Positions 1 through 4,547 of a stretch of DNA of 5,290 bases are shown piece after piece (the stretch's first letter is position 1; each line of letters starts with the position of its first letter). Both the position numbers and the translations under genes were made by a program. The stretch spans positions 1 through 5,290 of the forward strand of contig JAIRTK010000338.1 of assembly GCA_031254955.1 (NCBI GenBank), in the 5' to 3' direction. The notes below the pieces were generated by a model that saw only the letters and a list, made by a program, of their open reading frames with translations, ran no database searches and was not told where the DNA came from. This DNA comes from Opitutaceae bacterium (GTDB taxonomy: Bacteria; Verrucomicrobiota; Verrucomicrobiia; Opitutales; Opitutaceae).

Positions 1-44
1 CCCTTGACATCCAGCGAACAGCGACCCAAGTTTTAATAATTCCA

Positions 45-1040
45 ATGCTGAATAGGTATTCAGATGACCAACTGCACCTTTCCGCCCGCCTTTATTACGT
101 GGAGGGCATGGGACAGAACGAGGTGGCGAAATTCGTAAAAGTCTCCCAAGCCAAGGTCTCCCGACTCCTCGCCCTGGCGCGCGAGCGCGGCATCGTCCGC
201 ATCACCGTCGCGGATTACGAACCCCGCGCCCGCGAGCTTGAGGCCCGCCTGCGCGTCCAGCTCGGGTTCTCCGTCGCCATCGTCATCAAGGCGCCCGACG
301 GCCTCTCCTCCGACGACCTGCGCAAGACCATCGGCCTGTTTGCCTCCGGCGCGCTCGAATCGCTCATCCAGCCCAAGGACGTTATCGCCATCGCCGGGGG
401 GCGCACCATCCACGCCTTGGTCCAGAACATCCCCGAGTCCAGAAACAAGCACCCCGTCGTCGTCCAGTCCATGGGCAGCGTGGACTCGGCCGTGAGCGCC
501 TTCGACGCCCAGGAAATCGGTCGCCTGCTCTCCCAACGCCTCGGCGGCAGCTTCGTCGCGATGAACACCCCCGCCTACGTGCACGAGAAAAAAATGCGCG
601 ACGCCCTGCTGGCGCTCGAACAAGTCCGCGTGGTGAACACCCACCTCAATCAGGCCAATCTCGCCATTGTCGGCGTCGGCACGCTCGACAACTCAGTCTT
701 TATCGAGCGCGGCGTCCTGAAGGAACAGGACATCGCCGACTTGAAAACAGCCGGGGCCGTCGGCGAAATCTGCGGACGCTTTTTCGATGCCTCCGGCAAG
801 GAATGCGCCACCACTTGGCGCGACCGCGTGATGAGCGTCGAATTCGGGCAACTGGCCGAAATCCCGCAAGTCATCGGCGTGGTCTCAGGCTCCGACCGCT
901 CCGCCTCCATCCTGGCCGCCGCCTCGGGCGGTTTCCTCAAGGGCCTTGTCATCGACGAGCCTGGCGCCCGCGCGCTGCTCGAAACCGCCGGCGCGCGGAC
1001 GGATGAGGCCAAATCTAAAACCAAAAAATCAAAAAAATGA
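45..1040 (+). CDS. SorC-family sugar-binding transcriptional regulator
   Basis: A 331-residue cytoplasmic DNA-binding regulator with the SorC/DeoR-like layout. A short helix-turn-helix lies at about residues 10-55 (core GQNEVAKFVKVSQAKVSRLL, 24-43), followed by the SorC C-terminal sugar-phosphate-binding domain from about 60 to 312. Recognisable blocks of that domain are AIAGGRT (115-121), AIVGVGTL (207-214), GAVGEICGRFFD (238-249) and the closing SGSDRSASILAA (281-292). The length is normal for the family. Known members bind phosphorylated sugars or trioses and usually control adjacent catabolic genes; the ligand here is unknown. The ATG at 45 is the only plausible start, and no Shine-Dalgarno precedes it. 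The Lys/Ser-rich tail (321-331) is encoded by A-rich DNA. The stop overlaps the next start by 4 bp, so the regulator probably controls and is co-expressed with the phosphodiesterase. Family assignment is firm; the regulon is inferred. Confidence 0.93.
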   Translation: MLNRYSDDQLHLSARLYYVEGMGQNEVAKFVKVSQAKVSRLLALARERGIVRITVADYEPRARELEARLRVQLGFSVAIVIKAPDGLSSDDLRKTIGLFASGALESLIQPKDVIAIAGGRTIHALVQNIPESRNKHPVVVQSMGSVDSAVSAFDAQEIGRLLSQRLGGSFVAMNTPAYVHEKKMRDALLALEQVRVVNTHLNQANLAIVGVGTLDNSVFIERGVLKEQDIADLKTAGAVGEICGRFFDASGKECATTWRDRVMSVEFGQLAEIPQVIGVVSGSDRSASILAAASGGFLKGLVIDEPGARALLETAGARTDEAKSKTKKSKK

Positions 1041-2053
1041 TCCCCCGCATTGCCCTCGCATGGCTGCTCCTCGCCGCGGCCCCGCTTGTTTCCTCCGCCC
1101 CGAATCCGTCCTGCCCATCCGGCGGGGCCGCCCCCGTCAAGGGCGACTGGAACGTCACCGACCACATCGCGCTCGAAAACTTCGTCGTGCAAAGCCACCG
1201 CGGCGCGGGCGACCTCTCCGAGGAAGGCACCTTGGAGGCCTTCAAGCTCGGCTGGTCCCTCGGCACCATCCCCGAGGCCGATGTCCGCGCCACCAAGGAC
1301 GGCGTCATCGTCTCCTTCCACGACCGCAACTTCTCGCGCCTCATCAAGGGCGCCGACGAAAATCTCAAAAAAAGCTCCGTCGAAAAAAGCACGTGGGAAT
1401 TTCTCCAAACCCTCGATGTCGGCGCGTGGAAAGGCGAGCAATTCAAAGGCCGCCGCGTCCCGAAAATAGCCGATGTCTTCGCCTACATGGCCGACAAACC
1501 CGGCCTGCGCCTCTACCTCGACATCAAAAAAGTGGACTTCGCCAGACTCGCCGCCCTGGCGCGGGCCGCCGGCATCGGCGACCGCGTCATCGTCGCCTCA
1601 AGCAAACCGGAGTTTCTCATCGAATGGAAAAAGCACGTGCCCGAGTCCGGCACCCTGCTCTGGTGTCCGAAATCCGGCGAGGAAACCATGAAAATGCTCG
1701 ACGACCTCGTCGCCGGCGGCGGCATCAAAGCCATCACCTCGCTCCAGCTCCACGTCCACCCGAACCGCAACGGCAAAAACTACAATCCCGCGACCGACGG
1801 CGGCAAAGACTGGAAAAAAATCCCCTGCACGGACGATCCCGACGAACCATTCAACCACACGCGCGCCTTCATCCACCGCCTCGGCGAGCGCCTGCGCACC
1901 CTCGGCATCCTCTACCAATCCTTCCCCTACACCTCCGACGCCGGCGCCTACGCCGCCCTGATGGACCTCGGCGTCGCCTCCTTCGCGACCGACCACCCCG
2001 ATGTCACCATGCGGGAGATAAAGGCTTATTACGCCAAACGCGGCAAAAAATAG
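1037..2053 (+). CDS. Exported glycerophosphodiester phosphodiesterase family protein
   Basis: A 338-residue protein with an N-terminal Sec-type signal peptide (residues 1 to about 21: Arg4, then a Leu/Ala-rich core ending near VSSA), so it probably acts in the periplasm or outside the cell. The mature part has GDPD-family landmarks in order: HRG (54-56), Glu63 in an EEGTLEAF block, E-A-D (80-82) before VRATKDG, the HD pair (95-96), D-I-K (162-164) and a terminal FATDHPD (316-322). His54 and His95 match the catalytic histidines; Glu63, Glu80, Asp82 and Asp162 match the metal region. Family enzymes cleave glycerophosphodiesters to glycerol phosphate plus an alcohol. Two positions deviate: the usual PENT is EEGT, and the usual ExK is DIK, so the substrate may not be the classical one. 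Its ATG lies inside the regulator's stop (ATGA), implying translational coupling. No convincing terminator follows. Confidence 0.9.
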   Translation: MIPRIALAWLLLAAAPLVSSAPNPSCPSGGAAPVKGDWNVTDHIALENFVVQSHRGAGDLSEEGTLEAFKLGWSLGTIPEADVRATKDGVIVSFHDRNFSRLIKGADENLKKSSVEKSTWEFLQTLDVGAWKGEQFKGRRVPKIADVFAYMADKPGLRLYLDIKKVDFARLAALARAAGIGDRVIVASSKPEFLIEWKKHVPESGTLLWCPKSGEETMKMLDDLVAGGGIKAITSLQLHVHPNRNGKNYNPATDGGKDWKKIPCTDDPDEPFNHTRAFIHRLGERLRTLGILYQSFPYTSDAGAYAALMDLGVASFATDHPDVTMREIKAYYAKRGKK

Positions 2054-2139
2054 AAGCGCCTTGTTTCAACCGAAGGCAACGAAGGAAAACCAGAAACACT
2101 GTATATAAAAACGCATCCCCCGCCCCGCCTCCCTCCGCC

Positions 2140-2340
2140 CAATAAAAACCAGCCATTATTTTTTAACAGAAGAAAACAAAGAAAACCAAGAAAACCAAGA
2201 AAACCATAAAACACACCCCTTGCTTCTTCCTGTTCAATAAAAACAAATCATAAATCCAAACGCAAAAAGACGCGAAAAACGCGCGAAATGCCAAACCGGA
2301 AAAAGACGGATGATTCTTTCAACAAAAACCTGCCATGAAT
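2140..2340. repeat. Three dispersed copies of a ~21-nt motif
   Basis: Copies lie at 2140-2160, 2235-2255 and 2320-2340, with starts 95 and 85 bp apart. All begin CAAYAAAAAC and have CAT at positions 15-17. By eye, copy 1 matches copy 3 at 17 of 21 positions and copy 2 at 16 of 21. Copies 1 and 2 follow a pyrimidine-rich stretch. Weaker relatives may lie at 2494-2514 and 4512-4530. AT-rich background makes some similarity expected, so confidence is moderate. Confidence 0.5.
2172..2207. repeat. 9-bp tandem repeat (GAAAACCAA), four units
   Basis: Four head-to-tail 9-bp units: GAAAACAAA, GAAAACCAA, GAAAACCAA and GAAAACCAT. Only the first and last depart from the consensus, by one base each. The complementary strand reads TTGGTTTTC repeats. 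It sits in the middle of the spacer, not at a gene edge, and has no obvious coding role. Confidence 0.85.
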
Positions 2341-2365
2341 TTCGCGCCCTTCGGCGATTTTCGCG
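2271..2365. repeat. Interrupted long inverted repeat
   Basis: The left arm 2271-2289 and right arm 2339-2365 are complementary. GCGCGAAAT (2281-2289) pairs perfectly with ATTTCGCGC (2339-2347). The outer part 2271-2282 pairs with 2354-2365 at 11 of 12 positions, with an 8-nt bulge (2346-2353) on the right arm. The loop is about 49 nt. The arms look like two members of the same TTCGCG-type repeat family in opposite orientation, so the fold could be a by-product of that arrangement. Confidence 0.65.
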
Positions 2366-2450
2366 GTTGAAATCTGTTTAATTTTCCAAATCTCCCTGAA
2401 TCTCAAAAAACACTCGGCAACGCAAAGATTTCAAAACCTGATTTCATTTG

Positions 2451-2488
2451 CACTCCTTCGCACTCCTTCGCATCCTTCGCACCCTTCG
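2451..2488 (+). repeat. 9-10-bp tandem array (CACTCCTTCG), four units
   Basis: Units are CACTCCTTCG, CACTCCTTCG, CATCCTTCG and CACCCTTCG: two perfect 10-mers, then two 9-mers. The array ends in CGGTTATAAAA. An imperfect relative of the TTCGCG...CGGTTGAAAT kind lies at 2340-2373. The period is near one helical turn. Confidence 0.85.
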
Positions 2489-2517
2489 CGGTTATAAAAA
2501 ACAACCCCATGAATGAA

Positions 2518-2541
2518 TCACGAAATCACGAAATCACGAAA
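2518..2541 (+). repeat. 8-bp tandem repeat (TCACGAAA), three perfect units
   Basis: Three identical, contiguous copies of TCACGAAA, followed by decaying relatives GCTCGGAAA (2542-2550) and CACGAAAAA (2551-2559). It lies about 100 bp upstream of the dehydrogenase start and 29 bp after the preceding CCTTCG array. Confidence 0.88.
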
Positions 2542-2643
2542 GCTCGGAAACACGAAAAATACGGAAACCCCTGTTCCTGTTTTTTCAATGATCCTGCCCT
2601 TCCAGCCCTTTCCGCGCTTCCGCGATAAACCCAGAACTTTTTT

Positions 2644-4056
2644 ATGAGCATGCCCTCTTCAATACCGCCTTCAATACCGCCCGCGACTGACGCGGGCCTC
2701 CTGTTTGACCTCCCGCGCCTCACGCCGACGGAGGCCCTTGCCGCCGCGCGCGAGACCAAGGCCCTCGTGATCGAACGCGGCTGCATCGGAAAGGCCGCCG
2801 CGGTCTTCAAGCAACAATTTCCCGGACGGCAGGCTGTCATCGTCGCGGACCAGCACACCCTGGCCGCCGCCGGGCATTCCGTCCACGACGCGCTCACGGA
2901 CGGCGGGGTCCCGCTCATCGACCCGTTCATATATACAGACCCCGCCCTCTATGCCGAATATAAATACGTGGAGCAGCTCGCCGCCTCGTTGAAGACCCAC
3001 GACGCCATCCCCGTCGCCGTTGGCTCCGGCACCATCAACGACCTCGCCAAGCGCGCCTCCCACGAGACCGCCCGCCCGTATTTCTGCATCGGCACCGCCG
3101 CCTCGATGGACGGCTACACCGCGTTCGGCGCGTCCATCACCTGGCAAAACGCCAAGCAAACCCTCGCCTGCCCCGCGCCTCGTGCCGTGCTCGCGGACAT
3201 CGACATCATCAAAAACGCCCCGCCGGACATGACCGCGTCCGGCTACGCGGACCTGCTGGCCAAAATCACCGCCGGCGCCGACTGGATACTGGCCGACGCG
3301 CTCGGCGAGGAACCCATTGATATAAAAGCCTGGACAATCGTGCAAGGCGGCCTCCGCGACGCGCTCGCCCGGCCCGACGCCGCCCGCGCGGGAGACGCCG
3401 CCGCCATCCACGCGCTCACCGAAGGTCTCATGCTTGGCGGCTTCGCCATGCAGTGGTCGCAGTCCAGCCGTCCCGCATCCGGCGCCGAGCACCAATTCAG
3501 CCATCTCTGGGACATGGAGCACCACACGCACAACGGCGCCGCCCCCTCGCACGGCTTCAAAGTCGGCGTGGCCACGCTCGCCGTCACCACCCTCTATGAA
3601 CAACTGCTCCGCATGGACGCCGGTGCCCTCAATATCGACGCCATCTGCGCCCGCTGGCCCGACGCGCAAACGCTTGAGGCCCGCACCGCCGCCACGTTCG
3701 CCTCAGCGGAATTTAAAGAAACCGCCACGCGTGAAACCATGGCGAAATATATTGATGCGCCCGCCCTTCACCGGCAGCTCGCCCTGTTGAAAACCGGGTG
3801 GCCCGCGCTCCGCGAAAAACTCCGCCGCCAGCTCCTTCCCGGCGCCGAGGTCAGGCAACGGCTCCAAGCCGTGGGCGCGCCCGTGGACCCCGGACAAATC
3901 GGCATCACCCGCCGGCGCCTGCGCGACAGTTTTATAAAAGCCTGGCACATCCGCCGCCGCTTCACGGTGCTCGATCTCGCCATCCGCGCGGGCTGGCTCG
4001 ACACCGCGCTCGACGCGCTCTTCGCGCCTGGCGGCGCATGGGAAATCAAGAGTTGA
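2644..4056 (+). CDS. sn-glycerol-1-phosphate dehydrogenase (AraM/EgsA type)
   Basis: A 470-residue cytoplasmic member of the iron-alcohol-dehydrogenase/dehydroquinate-synthase-like superfamily. Glycerol-1-phosphate dehydrogenases interconvert dihydroxyacetone phosphate and sn-glycerol-1-phosphate with NAD(P)H. Visible motifs are the nucleotide-binding GSGTINDLAK (127-136), SMDGYTAFGAS (154-164), VLADIDIIKNAPPDM (182-196), GYADLLAKITAGADW (200-214) and the metal-site block SRPASGAEHQFSHLWDMEHH (275-294), then SHGFKVGVA (302-310). Likely metal ligands are Asp203, His283 and His303. SRPASGAEH is characteristic of the bacterial AraM branch. The protein is longer than the roughly 390 residues I recall for Bacillus AraM, with a Pro/Ser N-terminal tail (1 to about 18). 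An in-frame TAA at 2626 fixes the start at 2644, or the ATG at 2650; neither has a Shine-Dalgarno. A related polyol-phosphate substrate is possible. Confidence 0.9.
   Translation: MSMPSSIPPSIPPATDAGLLFDLPRLTPTEALAAARETKALVIERGCIGKAAAVFKQQFPGRQAVIVADQHTLAAAGHSVHDALTDGGVPLIDPFIYTDPALYAEYKYVEQLAASLKTHDAIPVAVGSGTINDLAKRASHETARPYFCIGTAASMDGYTAFGASITWQNAKQTLACPAPRAVLADIDIIKNAPPDMTASGYADLLAKITAGADWILADALGEEPIDIKAWTIVQGGLRDALARPDAARAGDAAAIHALTEGLMLGGFAMQWSQSSRPASGAEHQFSHLWDMEHHTHNGAAPSHGFKVGVATLAVTTLYEQLLRMDAGALNIDAICARWPDAQTLEARTAATFASAEFKETATRETMAKYIDAPALHRQLALLKTGWPALREKLRRQLLPGAEVRQRLQAVGAPVDPGQIGITRRRLRDSFIKAWHIRRRFTVLDLAIRAGWLDTALDALFAPGGAWEIKS
2658..2681 (+). repeat. Perfect 12-bp tandem duplication in the dehydrogenase N-terminus
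   Basis: TTCAATACCGCC occurs twice in direct succession within the start of the dehydrogenase gene and encodes Ser-Ile-Pro-Pro twice (residues 6-13). The duplication keeps the frame and lies in a presumably disordered tail before the folded domain, so a change in copy number would be tolerated. Confidence 0.9.
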
Positions 4057-4078
4057 TGGCCTTGTCCGGAAACCTCGA

Positions 4079-4158
4079 TTTCTCCGTGATGCAAAACCCA
4101 AAACAGGGAACGCGGACGGCCCGCCCGCCCCGGAGTTTCGCCGCAATGCAAAATCCAA
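4079..4158. repeat. Pair of imperfect 23-bp direct repeats
   Basis: Copies at 4079-4101 and 4136-4158 are 57 bp apart and match at 19 of 23 positions. They share the core ATGCAAAA(C/T)CCAA preceded by TTTC(T/G)CCG. A shorter third relative, TTTCCCGATGCGAAAT, is at 4172-4187. The first copy begins 23 bp after the dehydrogenase stop. Confidence 0.65.
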
Positions 4159-4174
4159 GGCGCTTATACACTTT

Positions 4175-4200
4175 CCCGATGCGAAATAGATTGTATCGGG
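4175..4200 (+). other. Predicted 10-bp RNA hairpin
   Basis: CCCGATGCGA (4175-4184) pairs with TTGTATCGGG (4191-4200) over ten positions around a six-base loop (4185-4190). Two of the pairs are G-U wobbles that work only in RNA copied from the + strand, which favours a transcript in the direction of the genes. No T-run follows, so it is not a classical terminator. Confidence 0.5.
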
Positions 4201-4214
4201 CAGGACGGTTCCGC

Positions 4215-4230
4215 CGTTTCGAGCGAAACG
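4215..4230. other. Perfect 6-bp hairpin CGTTTC-GAGC-GAAACG
   Basis: A perfect inverted repeat with a four-base loop. Its left arm overlaps the right arm of an alternative small stem, ACGG (4205-4208) with CCGT (4214-4217), so the two cannot form together. An A-run rather than a T-run follows it. Confidence 0.5.
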
Positions 4231-4269
4231 AAAAGCATGGCAACCGCCGCGCCCTCCCACCGGCCACAT

Positions 4270-4328
4270 GGGCGCGATCGCCCACGCCACGCAATCCCCT
4301 GGGCGGCCCGCCCACGCCGCGCAATCCC
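4270..4328. repeat. Twin ~30-bp repeat, each with a GGGCG/CGCCC hairpin
   Basis: Unit 1 (4270-4298) is GGGCG-CGAT-CGCCC and unit 2 (4301-4328) is GGGCG-GCC-CGCCC. Each is followed by ACGCC, then A or G, then CGCAATCCC. Both stem arms and the 3' block are identical except for that one base, while the loop differs in sequence and length. This resembles a REP-like unit pair, but the family is not one I recognise. Confidence 0.65.
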
Positions 4329-4383
4329 GCCAGCCGTCCGCTTAACCCCTGTTGATAAAGTAAAGTTTATAAAAACAAAGGCG

Positions 4384-4415
4384 CTTTGCGTCTTCGCGTC
4401 TCTGCGTCTCTGCGT
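4384..4415 (+). repeat. 8-bp tandem array (CTCTGCGT), four units
   Basis: Contiguous units are CTTTGCGT, CTTCGCGT, CTCTGCGT and CTCTGCGT, followed by GAGTTTTTCATG. Every unit is CT, two pyrimidine-or-G positions, then GCGT. Similar TTTGCGTCTCTGCGT strings are familiar from intergenic regions of several environmental phyla, from general recollection. Confidence 0.88.
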
Positions 4416-4433
4416 GAGTTTTTCATGACTCCG

Positions 4434-4496
4434 TCATCCGCGCTCCCCGTGCCCTCCGTGCTCCCCATATCCTCCGCGCCCTCCGCATCCCCGAGT
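4434..4496 (+). repeat. 9-bp degenerate tandem array, seven units without indels
   Basis: Seven successive 9-mers keep phase: TCATCCGCG, CTCCCCGTG, CCCTCCGTG, CTCCCCATA, TCCTCCGCG, CCCTCCGCA and TCCCCGAGT. The consensus is roughly YCCTCCGYG. It ends about 50 bp before the phosphatase start and follows the CTCTGCGT array after an 18-bp gap. Confidence 0.8.
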
Positions 4497-4547
4497 CTGC
4501 GTCCTTGCCGTGAAAACAACCATTCATAATAATCGGAAATCTCGACC

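Larger units (their letters stand above)
2054..2643. other. AT-rich 590-bp spacer with short-period repeats
   Basis: No protein gene is credible here. The sequence is much more A/T-rich than its flanks and lacks the G/C third-position signal of the genes. It holds a 9-bp array (2172-2207), a 21-nt motif in three copies (2140-2160, 2235-2255, 2320-2340), an interrupted inverted repeat (2271-2365) and two further arrays (2451-2488, 2518-2541). No rho-independent terminator with a strong stem and T-run was found after 2053. No -35/-10 pair with acceptable spacing was found before 2644. The promoter for the dehydrogenase presumably lies in this stretch but cannot be placed. Confidence 0.8.
4057..4547. 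other. 491-bp spacer: hairpin series, then short tandem arrays
   Basis: No gene of normal size is supported. The left part (about 4060-4330) holds a 23-bp direct repeat pair, several compact inverted repeats and a GC-rich twin repeat. The right part (4384-4496) is an 8-bp array followed by a 9-bp array. No stem followed by a T-run is present, so no intrinsic terminator is called. TTGATA at 4352-4357 has no -10 at usual spacing. A 34-codon ATG-to-TAA frame at 4425-4529 is an unproven possibility, because its composition merely reflects the 9-bp array. Confidence 0.75.

Noticed and set aside
4..40. TTGACA at 4-9 with TAATAAT at 34-40 as a promoter for the regulator
   Set aside because: The -35 match is perfect, but the only -10-like sequence is about 24 bp away instead of 16-18, and the stretch at correct spacing (CAAGTT) is poor.
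2058..2077. GCCTT/AAGGC stem just after the phosphodiesterase stop as a terminator
   Set aside because: Only 5 bp with a 10-nt loop and no T-run after it.
946..2145. Long +1-shifted frame of 399 codons over the phosphodiesterase
   Set aside because: Its Arg/Pro-rich translation has no domain and overlaps a gene with intact catalytic motifs and a signal peptide.
2141..2164. AATAA/TTATT followed by TTTT as a terminator
   Set aside because: An A/T-only 5-bp stem is too weak; the T-run fits the general AT richness.
2451..2541. CRISPR array
   Set aside because: Units are 8-10 bp and contiguous, without unique spacers of constant length; no cas gene is present.
2671..3669. Long minus-strand open frame opposite the dehydrogenase, and similar frames opposite the other genes
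   Set aside because: Low-complexity Gly/Val/Ala/Arg translations are typical of antisense frames in GC-rich genes; the + strand proteins carry clear family motifs.
4117..4134. G-quadruplex on the minus strand (GGGG-C-GGG-C-GGG)
   Set aside because: Only three runs of at least three G are present; a fourth is missing nearby.
4352..4373. TTGATA and TATAAA as a promoter for the phosphatase
   Set aside because: The spacing is about 10 bp, far from the 16-18 needed; no proper -10 at the right distance.
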